From: Acutalibacter sp. 1XD8-36
Lineage (GTDB): Bacteria; Bacillota; Clostridia; Oscillospirales; Acutalibacteraceae
Assembly: GCF_009917525.1 (NCBI RefSeq)
Contig: NZ_QZDU01000006.1
Coordinates: 62,001-126,000 of the forward strand
Length of the DNA stretch: 64,000 bases
Reading direction: 5' to 3'
A model generated the notes under the pieces. The model was not told the origin of the DNA and did no database searches. It saw only the letters and a program-made list of their open reading frames with translations. Position 1 is the stretch's first letter, and every line of letters starts with the position of its first letter. The translations under genes and the position numbers were made by a program. Below are positions 30,594-39,427 of this stretch, one piece after another.

Positions 30594-31581
30594 AGTCCTT
30601 CGGCAGGGCCGGGCGGTCCAGATACAGCAGCACCGTGGTGCCCCTGCCCGGCTGGGATTTTATCTCAAAGGACGTTTGCATCTTGTCTAAAACCGACTTG
30701 CAGAGGTACAGCCCCAGCCCGGTGCTGGAGCGCTCGGCCCGCCCGTTCTGCCCGGTAAACCCGCGCTCGCACACCCGGGGCAGGTCGGCGGGGTTTATGC
30801 CCACGCCGGTGTCACAGACAGAGAGCACATGCCCCGGGCCCATGGAGATGGTTATGCCGCCGGACACGGTATATTTGACCGCGTTGGAGATAAGCTGCTC
30901 CAGCACGAAAAGCAGCCATTTTTCGTCGGTTATAACCCTGTCGTCAAAGTCCTCAAGGTCCACCCGGAGCTTCTTATATATGAACTGGGACGCAAACTTT
31001 TTCACGGCTTTTGAGACAATGGGCCGCACCTGGCAGCTTTCCAGGCGCAGGTCCGAGCTGATGGAGTGCAGGCGCAGATACCCTAAGAGCATCTCCATAT
31101 AGCGCTCTATTTTAAACAGCTCCTGGCGCAGGGCCTCGGCCTCTGGCACGCTCCCGGACTGGAGTATCAGGCCCATGGCGGCTAAAGGGGTCTTTACCTG
31201 GTGCACCCATAGGGTGTAGTAGTCCATAAGCTCCTCCTGGCGGGTGGCGGCCTGGCTCTCAAGGTCGGCGGCCCGGGTTCGCAGGAGCTCCATGGTCTCA
31301 AGGACGAGCTCCATAGGAAGTGGGCCTTCCATTGCAGCAGGCTCCGGGGAGCCCTGTAATGCAGAACACTTTACAGCTTTAAGCCGCCGCACGCTCCGGC
31401 AGTACCTGACAAAGTCGGGCACGGACATGACTATCGCCAGGGTGATAGCTATAAGGGCGCAGTAGCCTATCTGGGAGAGCCTTAGGCCGTAGAGGAGCAT
31501 AAGCCCGGCTATGGCTGCAAAGAGCAGGAGCCCGCAGAGCAGCACCCGGCGGCGGTCAATGAGATATCTGAAAAACAGCAT
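30592..31581 (-). CDS. BceS-type intramembrane-sensing histidine kinase
   Basis: Two membrane helices near the N terminus (about residues 10-31 and 36-55) are separated by almost no extracellular loop, as in intramembrane-sensing kinases. The phospho-accepting histidine is His127 in WVHQVKTPL. The ATPase domain has the N box (QLISNAVKYTV), G1 (CDTGVGI) and G2 (STGLGLYLCK). It should sense through the ABC permease rather than bind drug itself. It lies 12 bp after the response regulator. Confidence 0.92.
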   Translation of the reverse strand: MLFFRYLIDRRRVLLCGLLLFAAIAGLMLLYGLRLSQIGYCALIAITLAIVMSVPDFVRYCRSVRRLKAVKCSALQGSPEPAAMEGPLPMELVLETMELLRTRAADLESQAATRQEELMDYYTLWVHQVKTPLAAMGLILQSGSVPEAEALRQELFKIERYMEMLLGYLRLHSISSDLRLESCQVRPIVSKAVKKFASQFIYKKLRVDLEDFDDRVITDEKWLLFVLEQLISNAVKYTVSGGITISMGPGHVLSVCDTGVGINPADLPRVCERGFTGQNGRAERSSTGLGLYLCKSVLDKMQTSFEIKSQPGRGTTVLLYLDRPALPKD

Positions 31582-31593
31582 AGAGCCCTCCGT

Positions 31594-32262
31594 TTAACTG
31601 AACTGGTAGCCCAGGCCCTTCCTGGTGACAAGAGTGCCCTCAAGCCCCACAGACTCAAGCTTTTTGCGCAGGCGGGAGACATTTACCGTCAGGGTGTTGT
31701 CGTCTATAAAGCTCTCGCTCTCCCATAGGCGCACCATCAGGTCCCCGCGGCTCACTGTATGCCCACCGTTCTCCATTAGCACCTGGAGTATGCGGAACTC
31801 GTTCTTGGTGAGCTCCAGCTTCCCGCCGGGGCCGGCGACGGTCTCGGCTCCCAGGTCCAGTATTGCCGGGCCGTACTCTAAAAGGTTCGTGCTGCCAAGC
31901 AGGGAGTAGGTGCGGCGGAGCACGGCCTGAATCTTAGCTGTGAGCACCGTCAGGTCGAAGGGCTTTGCTATGAAGTCGTCGCCCCCGAGCTCGATAGCCG
32001 TTACGATATTTATATTGTCCGAGGCCGAGGACAGGAAGACCACAGGCACCTTGGAGCGCTTTCTCAGCTCCTGGCACCAGTAGTAGCCGTTATGCACCGG
32101 CAGGCCGATGTCCAGCAGCACCAGGTGCGGGTCGAAGTCCAGCAGCTCCTCCAGAACCCGGGAGAAATCCTCCACGGCCCGGGCCTGATAGCCCCACAGG
32201 GACAGGTGCTCGCAGACGGTGCGGCAGATGACCGGGTCATCCTCAACAATAAATATCTTATA
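31594..32262 (-). CDS. BceR-type response regulator (OmpR family)
   Basis: Receiver domain with acidic pair Glu8-Asp9-Asp10, phospho-acceptor Asp52 in VLLDIGLP, and Lys in FIAKPFD. A winged-helix output domain follows from about residue 125 (ELTKNEFRILQVLMENGGHTVSR). ATG at 32,262 overlaps the stop of the HAD gene (ATGTATAA), so it is translationally coupled to it; the longer frame lies inside that gene. Predicted to bind the CTTACA boxes before the ABC genes. Confidence 0.92.
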   Translation of the reverse strand, partial: YKIFIVEDDPVICRTVCEHLSLWGYQARAVEDFSRVLEELLDFDPHLVLLDIGLPVHNGYYWCQELRKRSKVPVVFLSSASDNINIVTAIELGGDDFIAKPFDLTVLTAKIQAVLRRTYSLLGSTNLLEYGPAILDLGAETVAGPGGKLELTKNEFRILQVLMENGGHTVSRGDLMVRLWESESFIDDNTLTVNVSRLRKKLESVGLEGTLVTRKGLGYQFS

Positions 32263-32956
32263 CATTCCGGAGTATCTCCCGGATATCCTCATAGCTCTCC
32301 GCCCGCCAGGTATAGCCGAGAGCGCTGCGCTCCCTGGTCCAGGCCCCGGGCGGGTCGTACCAGATGCTTCGGAGTCCGGCGTTTACGGCCCCCTGGATAT
32401 CTGAGCTGGGTGAGTCTCCGATAACTACGGCCTCGTCCGGGGTGAAGCCGGGGATATGCCCGGCAACGTAGTCAAAGTAGCGCTTGTCCGGCTTGCCCAC
32501 GCCAACGGCCTCGGAGACAAATACCTCCTTAAAGTATGGGGCAAGGCCTGAGTGCCTGAGCCTTGGGAACTGGCTCACCACGTTGCCGTTGGTTATAATA
32601 TAGAGCTGATATGTAAAGCTCAGCTCCTTTACAAGCTCTACGGCCCCGGGATAGGCCGTGCCTGTTTCGGCCAGTGCTGTAAAGTATCTCTCATTTACAG
32701 CTTCCGGGTCACCGGACAGGCCGGACTCCGACAGGAACTCCACAAAGCGGGTGATATAGAGCTCCTGCTTTGTGCACTCCCCCCGCTCAAAGCGGTCCCA
32801 GGCCCGGTTATTGCAGGCATCATAGCAGTCCAGAAGCCCCTTTGAGTAGGGCCGCTGGTCGGAGAAGCAGGCGTCATACATTATTTTGAAGGAGCGGACC
32901 ATGTCGGCGGGGAAGTCCAAGAGGGTATAGTCGGCGTCGAAGAGAAGAAAGCGCAT
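32258..32956 (-). CDS. yjjG: HAD hydrolase, YjjG-type noncanonical pyrimidine nucleotidase
   Basis: HAD motif I is FDADYTLLDF, motif II ITNG, motif III GKPDKRYFD, and motif IV VIGDSPSSDIQGA. The cap and overall length (232 aa) match YjjG enzymes, which remove phosphate from noncanonical nucleotides. It is the first gene of an operon with the response regulator and kinase, an unusual partner whose logic is unclear. Promoter at 32,991-33,019. Confidence 0.85.
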   Translation of the reverse strand: MRFLLFDADYTLLDFPADMVRSFKIMYDACFSDQRPYSKGLLDCYDACNNRAWDRFERGECTKQELYITRFVEFLSESGLSGDPEAVNERYFTALAETGTAYPGAVELVKELSFTYQLYIITNGNVVSQFPRLRHSGLAPYFKEVFVSEAVGVGKPDKRYFDYVAGHIPGFTPDEAVVIGDSPSSDIQGAVNAGLRSIWYDPPGAWTRERSALGYTWRAESYEDIREILRNV

Positions 32957-32990
32957 ATGACCATCCTTTCACGCATATTATCATAGAGAA

Positions 32991-33019
32991 ATTATACCCG
33001 CTTTTTAAGCCGGTGTCAA
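32991..33019 (-). promoter_or_regulatory. Promoter of the HAD/two-component operon
   Basis: Minus strand TTGACA, 17-bp spacer, TATAAT. Confidence 0.85.
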
Positions 33020-33037
33020 TCTCGGGAGGACAAGTCT

Positions 33038-34300
33038 ATGAGGAAATCAGGGTCAATAGGGCGCGGCTTTATCAAGTATTTCGTGCTGTGGCTGGCATTG
33101 GCAGGAGCCGTGGGGGCGGTATGGCTTTTGGGCGGCGGTGAGAGCAGCGGGCTGGTGGAGCCGGCAGAGCCTGAGGTAAGGCCGGAGCCTACAGCAGAAC
33201 CTGAGGAGATGGATGTCAAGGTCCCGCAGTCCTCGGAGCGGGGTGAGCTTGCCGGTGTATGGGTGCCGTACATGTCCCTTAATGTGCCGGAGCACACCAA
33301 GGAGGCCTTTGAAGCCAACTTTAAAAGTATAGCCGACAGCGCCAGGGAGAAGGGCCTCAATGCCCTGTTTGTGCACGTGCGGCCCTTCTCAGACGCGCTG
33401 TATCCCTCGGAGCTCTACCCCTGGTCCCATATACTCACCGGCACCCAGGGGCAGGACCCGGGCTTTGACCCGTTAAAATTCATGGTGGAGTATACCCACA
33501 GCCTGGGCATGGAGTTCCACGCCTGGATAAACCCTCTGCGGGTACAGACCACCGAGACCCCCAGCCAGCTATCCGGGCCTATAGCAGACCTTAAAGCGGA
33601 CGCGCCCTACTACTTCATGGAGTGGCAGGGGGCGCTGTATCTGGACCCGGCGTACCCCTATGTGCGCACGCTGATAGCCAAGGGCGCGGCGGAAATAGCG
33701 GAGAAGTATCCGGTGGACGGCATTCACTTCGACGACTATTTTTATCCCTCACAGGACGGGAGCCTGGACGCCGAGGCCTACCAGCTGCACGTGGAGACAG
33801 TCTCAGAGCCGCTGGAGCTCCAGGACTGGCGCAGGGCGAACATCAACGCCATGGTAGCCGAGGTATATGACCGTGTGAAGTCCATGAGCCCAGAGGTACA
33901 GTTTGGCATTTCACCCCAGGGGAATATCGAAAACGACTTGAATATGGGCGCGGATGTAGAGGCCTGGTGTGCTGTGCCTGGGTATATAGACTATGTCTGC
34001 CCCCAGGTGTACTACGGCTTTGAAAACCCGGGGCTGAACTACACCCAGGCCCTGGAGGACTGGCAGGGGATGTACAGGCGTAAAGGCCTTGAGCTTTACA
34101 TCGGTCTTGCGCTGTACAAGGCCGGGGACAGCTCCCAGGGCGAGGCCTGGACAGGCGGGGACGTGATAAGCAGGCAGATAAAGGCTGCCAGGGAGCTACC
34201 CTGTAATGGGGTTATACTTTACAGCAGCGACTTTCTTGACGCCGAGCAGACTGGCACGGAGATGAAGAACGCCGTGGAGACCCTTGCCGGCGTAGATTAG
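33038..34300 (+). CDS. Glycoside hydrolase-like 10 (GHL10/YngK) protein, secreted or anchored
   Basis: N-terminal membrane segment about residues 12-32, an acidic linker, then the GHL10 domain: ELAGVWVPYMSLN, LNALFVHVRPFSDALYPSELYPWS, MEFHAWINPLRV, and VDGIHFDDYFYP, whose acidic residues are the likely active site. Late in the domain comes the QVYYGFENP region. These enzymes are thought to act on cell-wall glycans outside the membrane. Same strand as the rhamnosidase gene, 77 bp before it. Confidence 0.88.
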   Translation: MRKSGSIGRGFIKYFVLWLALAGAVGAVWLLGGGESSGLVEPAEPEVRPEPTAEPEEMDVKVPQSSERGELAGVWVPYMSLNVPEHTKEAFEANFKSIADSAREKGLNALFVHVRPFSDALYPSELYPWSHILTGTQGQDPGFDPLKFMVEYTHSLGMEFHAWINPLRVQTTETPSQLSGPIADLKADAPYYFMEWQGALYLDPAYPYVRTLIAKGAAEIAEKYPVDGIHFDDYFYPSQDGSLDAEAYQLHVETVSEPLELQDWRRANINAMVAEVYDRVKSMSPEVQFGISPQGNIENDLNMGADVEAWCAVPGYIDYVCPQVYYGFENPGLNYTQALEDWQGMYRRKGLELYIGLALYKAGDSSQGEAWTGGDVISRQIKAARELPCNGVILYSSDFLDAEQTGTEMKNAVETLAGVD

Positions 34301-34377
34301 CATATCGGCCATTTACAAACCCGGCACAAATATGCTATCATAGCATCGAGAAAATGTCCCTCGAAAGGAATGATAGC

Positions 34378-36729
34378 ATGGAGTTCAGGATACCAAACAG
34401 CAAGTGGATATGGGCAAGTGACCCCGGTGTGCTGAAAAGCACCAGTGCGAATCTTGTGCTTTTCAGAAAGAGCTTCGAGATTGGCGAGGCGCGTCAGTGC
34501 AGGCTGCGGGTCTCGGCGGACGCAAGGTATAAGCTGTACTGCAACGGCGGGCTTATCGCCCTGGGCCCTGCCAAGGGCGACAGGAGCGTATGGTACTATG
34601 ACGAGGTAGACTTGACGCCGTATCTTCGCCCGGGAAAAAACGTGCTCTGCGCCCAGGTGCTGCAGTATCCCACCGGGCATAACCTGGGAAGCCACGGCGT
34701 GTTCCGCACCAATACCCCCGGGCTCTATGTGGAGGAGATTTACGATGGCCTCAAGGAGCCGGTCATGCAGACCACCGGTGAGACCGCGGCAGATACTGAG
34801 GACACCAGGGCCCATGGGTGCATAGGGCTGACTGCGGACGGCAGCTGGCGCTGGCACTACGTTGGTGGATTCAGTGTGGTACAGGAGGCCATGGGCTTTG
34901 CGCCGCTGATGTTTATGGAGAAGGTGGAGGCGGACCCGGCCCTCTTAGGCTGGACCCTGCCGGACTTTGACGACTCAGCCTGGCAACACGCCCGGCCCTA
35001 CAGCCTTTTTGAAATGCGCAGCTCCGTGGTGCCGGGAAACCTGCTGCCAAGGCCTATACCCCAGGTGTACAGGGAGGACAGGCAGTTTGAGGGGGTTGTG
35101 CAGGCCATTAAGTCCGGGAGCAGTGTGAGGGACTGGGAGAATATGCTCCGGGGAGAGGGCGTTGTGAGCCTGCCCGCAAACTCCGAGGAGATAATAGACA
35201 TAAGCGCGGGCTGTGAGGAGACCGGGTTCCTGTCTTTGCGCTTAGCCGGAGGCGGTGGCGCTGAGATATGCCTGCTCTGCTCGGAGGCCTACGGAGTGAA
35301 GACCGGGGACGGCCCGTTTGACCCCTTTATAAAGAAGGACCGCTGTGATAATGTCAACGGAGATTTAAATGGGTTTACAGACGTGTACACAGTGGCGGGC
35401 GGCGGCACGGAGTCTATGCCTGAGGCATATGAACCCTTCTGGTTCCGCACATTCAGGTTTATACGCCTGACTGTAAGGACCGGGGACAGCCCTCTGACTA
35501 TATCCGGCTTTGATTACCAGGAGACAGGCTATCCCCTGGAGGTCAAAACAAAAATCGAGACCTCCGACCCGGCTATGGAAAAAATCTGGGAGATAAGCGA
35601 GCGCACCCTGCGCCGCTGTATGCAGGAGACCTACACCGACTGCCCATTCTATGAGCAGCTGCAATACGCCATGGACTCCCGCAGCCAGATACTCTACACC
35701 TATATGGTCTCCGGGGACGACCGGCTTGCCAGGGCCTGTATGGACGACTTCCGGCGCTCCCAGCGCTATGACGGCATGATAAACTGTTCTTACCCCTGCT
35801 ATGAGCCAAACATAATCCCGGGCTTTGCCGTCTACTATATCCTGATGCTGTGGGACCATATGATGTTCTTCGGGGATAAGGGCTTCCTCAGGGGACATCT
35901 GGCCTGCATGGACGGCATACTGAATTTCTTCGGCAGTAATTTAGACGGGCGCGGGCTGGTGGGCAAAATCGGCGGTGTGAACGGACGCTCCAGGTACTGG
36001 TCCTTTATCGACTGGACGGACCAGTGGGACGAGACCAGCGGAGTCCCATGTGCTACACTAAAAGGGCCCATCACAATGGAGAGCCTTCTGTATGTGTACG
36101 GCCTGCAGGCAGCGGCGGAGGTGTCGGAGTTTGTGGGCAGGAGGGGTACGGCTGAGGAGTACCGCGCCCGGGCGGAAAGCGTTCAGGCGGCGGTGCGTGA
36201 GCACTGCACAGGCCGCAATGGGATGATAACCGACGGCCCGGGGGTAGAGGAGTACAGCCAGCACTGCCAGGTGTTCGCCCTGCTGACAGATACCCTCTCC
36301 GTTGAGCAGTCCAGGGCAAATATCTCAGAGACCCTTGATAACCCTGGGGAGTATGCCCAGTGCTCTGTGGCTATGGCATACTATCTTTTTAGGGCCCTTG
36401 AAAAAGCCGGGATGTATGAGCGCACTGAAAAGCTCTGGGACATCTGGCGGGAGATGGTGGAGAATAACCTTACCACCTGCGTCGAGGACAATGTCCGGGG
36501 CCGCAGCGATTGCCACGCCTGGGGAGCCCTGGCGCTGTATGAGCTCCCGGCGGTGGTGCTGGGGGTCAGGCCTTCGGCCCCGGGATTTGCAAAAGTTGAG
36601 GTAAAACCGGTACCCGGGCACTTTACCTGGGCCAGGGGATGCGTAGCCACGCCCCGGGGGGAGGTCCGGGTAAGCTGGAGGGCTGACGGAAAAGGCGGAA
36701 TCGAGGTAGAGACTGAAGGGGCTTTGTAA
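34378..36729 (+). CDS. GH78-type alpha-L-rhamnosidase
   Basis: About 783 residues. The N-terminal beta domains include WIWASDPG and RVSADARYKLYCNG. The catalytic six-hairpin barrel starts about residue 390 with the family motif TYTDCPFYEQLQYAMDSRSQILYTYM. Later come SFIDWTDQWDE, which holds acidic active-site residues, and DNVRGRSDCHAWGA. The C-terminal beta domain ends the protein. There is no signal peptide, so it should act in the cytoplasm on imported rhamnosides. ATG at 34,378 follows GAAAGGA; a possible promoter TTTACA/TATCAT lies at 34,312-34,341. Confidence 0.88.
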   Translation: MEFRIPNSKWIWASDPGVLKSTSANLVLFRKSFEIGEARQCRLRVSADARYKLYCNGGLIALGPAKGDRSVWYYDEVDLTPYLRPGKNVLCAQVLQYPTGHNLGSHGVFRTNTPGLYVEEIYDGLKEPVMQTTGETAADTEDTRAHGCIGLTADGSWRWHYVGGFSVVQEAMGFAPLMFMEKVEADPALLGWTLPDFDDSAWQHARPYSLFEMRSSVVPGNLLPRPIPQVYREDRQFEGVVQAIKSGSSVRDWENMLRGEGVVSLPANSEEIIDISAGCEETGFLSLRLAGGGGAEICLLCSEAYGVKTGDGPFDPFIKKDRCDNVNGDLNGFTDVYTVAGGGTESMPEAYEPFWFRTFRFIRLTVRTGDSPLTISGFDYQETGYPLEVKTKIETSDPAMEKIWEISERTLRRCMQETYTDCPFYEQLQYAMDSRSQILYTYMVSGDDRLARACMDDFRRSQRYDGMINCSYPCYEPNIIPGFAVYYILMLWDHMMFFGDKGFLRGHLACMDGILNFFGSNLDGRGLVGKIGGVNGRSRYWSFIDWTDQWDETSGVPCATLKGPITMESLLYVYGLQAAAEVSEFVGRRGTAEEYRARAESVQAAVREHCTGRNGMITDGPGVEEYSQHCQVFALLTDTLSVEQSRANISETLDNPGEYAQCSVAMAYYLFRALEKAGMYERTEKLWDIWREMVENNLTTCVEDNVRGRSDCHAWGALALYELPAVVLGVRPSAPGFAKVEVKPVPGHFTWARGCVATPRGEVRVSWRADGKGGIEVETEGAL

Positions 36730-36747
36730 GAAGCCTATAAAAGTTTA

Positions 36748-36774
36748 AGCCGGCCGGGTACTCCCCGGCCGGCT
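36748..36774. terminator. Hairpin between convergent genes
   Basis: AGCCGGCCGGG-TACTC-CCCGGCCGGCT, perfect 11-bp arms; no clear U-run on the plus strand, so termination is inferred from position. Confidence 0.6.
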
Positions 36775-36791
36775 CACGTTATTCTACGGCC

Positions 36792-38003
36792 CTAAGCGGC
36801 CTCTTTATCTTCGATGTCCTGTTTATAGGAGCTGTTGCACTGTTCCAGCATAGTTTCGGCAAAAATCCCATACCCCATTGTGGGGTCGTCCATAAATACA
36901 TGCGTCACAGCGCCGCAGAGCTTGCCATCCTGCAAAATCGGCGCGCCGCTCATTCCCTGCACGATTCCCCCGGTGCTCTCCAGCAGCCTCTTGTCCGTCA
37001 CGCTTATCACCAGGTTTTTAGTTGGCTGGTCGGCGGGGTTGACCTTCTTTATCTCCGCGGAATAGAGCCGCGGGCCGCTGCCGTCGATACTTGCCAATAT
37101 CTCAACCGGCCCGGGCTTCACTTCGTCCCGGGACAGCACGTCCATTGGCGTGCCCTCCTTCGGGCTGTCAAGAGTTCCATAAACGCCGGTTTCGTTGTTG
37201 GCCAGGAGCCTGCCCATGGACTCGTCTGAGGAGAAATAGCCCCTCAGCTGCCCGGGCTCGCCCCTCTGCCCCTTGACTATGCCGCAGAGGGTGATGGCGG
37301 CAGGCTCGCCGGTTTTTAAGGTCATGACGCTGCCCGCGTCCGCGTCGCAGATGCCGTGGCCCAGGCCCGCGAACATGCCGGTGTTGGGGTCATAGAAGGT
37401 CAGGGTGCCAACGCCCGCGGCACTGTCCCGGACCCACATGCCTGTGCGGAAGGCGCCCTCGCCGAACACCGGGGTCACAGTGGTCTCGAACTCCTTCTCC
37501 CCCCGGCGCACCCTGAAGGTGACGCTCTGGCCCTGGCTCTGGCCGATATAGGCGGCAAGGTCCGAGTTGCTGCCTATGGTCATGCCGTCGGCCTCTATAA
37601 GATAGTCACCGGCGCGCAGCCCGGCCTCGGCAGCGGGGCAGCAGATACCGCCCGTGGTATAAATATCAGAGAGGGAGGCAACAATAACCCCGTCTGTGAA
37701 AAGCTTTATACCGAAGGCCTCTCCCAGGGGTATCACCTGCCCGTCCTCTGCCTTTTGGACCGCTTTAGCTTCCGGCGGCTGGCTTGCAGTCTCAAAGGCC
37801 GCCGCCTCCTGCACCCCCGGCTCAATGGACGGCTCCTCAAGGCCCAGCACACCGACTGTGGCAAGCATACATACCGCCGTTATCCCCACGCTCATTGCAA
37901 AGGTGTGCAGGGCCCCGCAGAAAGCCCTTTTCTTTCCAAATTTTTGATTATCCTCACATTTCAAATGCTTCACCCGCTTTCGGGGCAAGACTAAAAGCGG
38001 CAT
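36792..38003 (-). CDS. spoIVB: SpoIVB peptidase (S55)
   Basis: N-terminal membrane segment (about residues 33-54), a PDZ domain (about 95-180, with AEAGLRAGDYLIEADG), then the S55 serine peptidase. The triad is His216 (GLGHGICD), Asp337 (SVTDKRLL) and Ser352 (GMSGAPI); the Asp-Ser spacing of 15 equals that in Bacillus subtilis. SpoIVB is made in the forespore and triggers pro-sigma-K processing across the septum. The start is uncertain: the ATG at 38,003 lies in a small hairpin, and GTG 37,973 or TTG 37,964 are alternatives. Its long leader holds a structured RNA and a terminator. Confidence 0.95.
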   Translation of the reverse strand: MPLLVLPRKRVKHLKCEDNQKFGKKRAFCGALHTFAMSVGITAVCMLATVGVLGLEEPSIEPGVQEAAAFETASQPPEAKAVQKAEDGQVIPLGEAFGIKLFTDGVIVASLSDIYTTGGICCPAAEAGLRAGDYLIEADGMTIGSNSDLAAYIGQSQGQSVTFRVRRGEKEFETTVTPVFGEGAFRTGMWVRDSAAGVGTLTFYDPNTGMFAGLGHGICDADAGSVMTLKTGEPAAITLCGIVKGQRGEPGQLRGYFSSDESMGRLLANNETGVYGTLDSPKEGTPMDVLSRDEVKPGPVEILASIDGSGPRLYSAEIKKVNPADQPTKNLVISVTDKRLLESTGGIVQGMSGAPILQDGKLCGAVTHVFMDDPTMGYGIFAETMLEQCNSSYKQDIEDKEAA

Positions 38004-38068
38004 AAATAAATCCCGCTTTCGGCCCCGTTTTTAATTTGCCACAGGAAAAAGCAATTATGATGGAAATT

Positions 38069-38119
38069 AAAAACGCTTCTGTATCTGTTGTGCATGAGAG
38101 CACAGATAATACAGAAGCG
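38069..38119 (-). terminator. Strong intrinsic terminator upstream of spoIVB
   Basis: Minus strand CGCTTCTGTAT (38,119-38,109 complement) pairs with ATACAGAAGCG, continued by an inner ATCTGTG/CAC…AGAT stem, then TTTTT at 38,073-38,069. Because it precedes the gene, it either ends an independent RNA or attenuates spoIVB. Confidence 0.8.
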
Positions 38120-38140
38120 AGAATTTTTGGTCTGCCGCAA

Positions 38141-38214
38141 CTACCGGGCACAGCGGTGGCATGCCCATAAATCCATGGGTCCGCACTCCGGCTATTGCCG
38201 GTCTCGCCCGGTAG
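38141..38214 (-). ncRNA. Candidate structured RNA, three-way junction (riboswitch-like), unassigned
   Basis: P1: CTACCGGGC (38,141-38,149) with GCCCGGTAG (38,206-38,214), 9 bp. P2: GCGG (38,153) with CCGC (38,181), continued by CCCAT/ATGGG after an asymmetric bulge. P3: CCGGC-TATT-GCCGG (38,188-38,201). The fold is followed on the minus strand by a terminator and then spoIVB, the usual arrangement of a riboswitch or leader. I do not recognise a known class. The strand is inferred from the terminator; a stand-alone RNA is also possible. Confidence 0.5.
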
Positions 38215-38431
38215 AAGGGACAGTAAACGTGCATGAAATAAGTATACGATGATATTAGGCAAATAATGTTATGTTTTTACCGTCTTAGTGTAGGCTGTTC
38301 ACCTCCTTTGCTTTCGATGGTATTAGTATACAGCAGAATTATGAAAAACCTATCAAGCCCATATAAAAGAATTGTGAGATTTTTATGAACGCATTGTAAA
38401 CTGCGGCCCATGTATAGACAGGACCTCCCAG

Positions 38432-38460
38432 TTGAATTTTCCGGGAATATGTGCTATACT
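38432..38460 (+). promoter_or_regulatory. Promoter of the 2-oxoacid oxidoreductase operon
   Basis: TTGAAT, 17-bp spacer, TATACT; start about 38,467. Confidence 0.75.
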
Positions 38461-38499
38461 ATTATATAAGTACGCAAAAGCGCGAAGGGAGGCCTCAAA

Positions 38500-39150
38500 A
38501 TGCCCATCACTGTTATCTGCGGCCACTACGGTTGCGGCAAGACAAACCTCGTATTAAACCTGGCGCTGGAAGCGGCTGGAAGCGGCCCTGTCACCCTTGT
38601 GGATTTGGACATTGTAAACCCCTACTTCCGCTCCTCGGACTATGGGGAGCTGCTGAAAAATAAGGGCGTGCGGCTGATAGCCCCGGTGTTCGCCGGGACT
38701 ACTTTGGACACGCCGACCCTGCCGCCGGAGATACAGTCCATATTTGCCCCGGGAGCGGGCAGGGTAATCATAGACTCCGGCGGTGACGACGCCGGGGCCA
38801 CGGCCCTGGGCGGGCTGAGCCACGGGCTCAAGAGGTCAGGGTATGAGCTTATATATGTTATAAACCGCTATAGGGCCCTCTCCCAGAGCCCGCAGGAATG
38901 CGCGGAGCTCCTTCGGGAGATAGAGGGGGCCGCGCGGCTTCTGGCCACTGGGATAGTCAATAACTCCCATCTGGGGGTGGAGACAGAGCTTTGGCATGTG
39001 CTGGAGTCTCTGGACTTTGCAAGGACCGCGGCTGAGCTTACCGGCCTGCCCCTGCTGTACTCCACCGTGCCGGACTTTGCCCTGGACGGCAGGGAGCCGC
39101 CGGAGGGCTTTAAGGCTGTTGGACGGCTTGTGAAATTTGCCTGGGAATAA
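38500..39150 (+). CDS. P-loop nucleotide-binding protein linked to the oxidoreductase operon
   Basis: Walker A is CGHYGCGKTNLVLNL (residues 6-20), Walker B-like VTLVDLDIVNPYFRS, and a later RVIIDSGGDDAGATALGG. The fold is that of CobQ/ParA-like ATPases. Genes of this type often head vor/kor operons in Clostridia, but their biochemical role (maturation or cofactor handling) is not known. GGGAGG precedes ATG at 38,500; the ferredoxin gene follows after 48 bp. Confidence 0.85.
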   Translation: MPITVICGHYGCGKTNLVLNLALEAAGSGPVTLVDLDIVNPYFRSSDYGELLKNKGVRLIAPVFAGTTLDTPTLPPEIQSIFAPGAGRVIIDSGGDDAGATALGGLSHGLKRSGYELIYVINRYRALSQSPQECAELLREIEGAARLLATGIVNNSHLGVETELWHVLESLDFARTAAELTGLPLLYSTVPDFALDGREPPEGFKAVGRLVKFAWE

Positions 39151-39198
39151 CTGAGATTTATATATATCGAATAATTTAAGTTAAGGAGGTATAGATAT

Positions 39199-39405
39199 AT
39201 GCCTAAGATAACCGTAGACGAGAGCGTCTGCAAGGGCTGCGGCCTGTGCGCCAACGCCTGCCCGCTGAAGATTATCTCCCTGGATACCGGGAGACTGAAT
39301 TTAAAGGGCTACCACCCCGCAAGGCTGATGGAGCCCGGCAGGTGCACCGGCTGCGCGTCCTGCGCGGCAATGTGCCCCGACACCGCCATAACTGTGGAAA
39401 AATAA
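39199..39405 (+). CDS. 4Fe-4S ferredoxin subunit of 2-oxoacid:ferredoxin oxidoreductase
   Basis: Two clusters are bound by CKGCGLCANACP and CTGCASCAAMCP, the classic 2[4Fe-4S] pattern. It passes electrons from the TPP-dependent subunit to free ferredoxin. AAGGAGG precedes the start. It is the first subunit gene of the complex encoded downstream (delta, alpha, beta, gamma order). Confidence 0.93.
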   Translation: MPKITVDESVCKGCGLCANACPLKIISLDTGRLNLKGYHPARLMEPGRCTGCASCAAMCPDTAITVEK

Positions 39406-39427
39406 CCGGAAAAGAGGTTGAAGCCAA

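Larger units (their letters stand above)
38004..38499. other. 496-bp intergenic region with a structured RNA, terminator and divergent promoter
   Basis: From left to right: a small hairpin over the spoIVB start, a minus-strand terminator (38,069-38,119), a three-way-junction RNA (38,141-38,214), a GGAGGTGA at about 38,300 with no useful start, and the promoter for 38,500. No convincing protein gene. Confidence 0.7.

Noticed and set aside
37356-37994. A 212-codon plus-strand frame across spoIVB
   Set aside because: Antisense to a well-supported gene with an intact catalytic triad; the translation is low-complexity and has no ribosome-binding site.
37954-38262. A 102-codon minus-strand frame across the structured leader of spoIVB
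   Set aside because: It starts with TTG without a nearby ribosome-binding site, runs through two perfect hairpins and overlaps the spoIVB start. A structured RNA explains the conservation-like features better.
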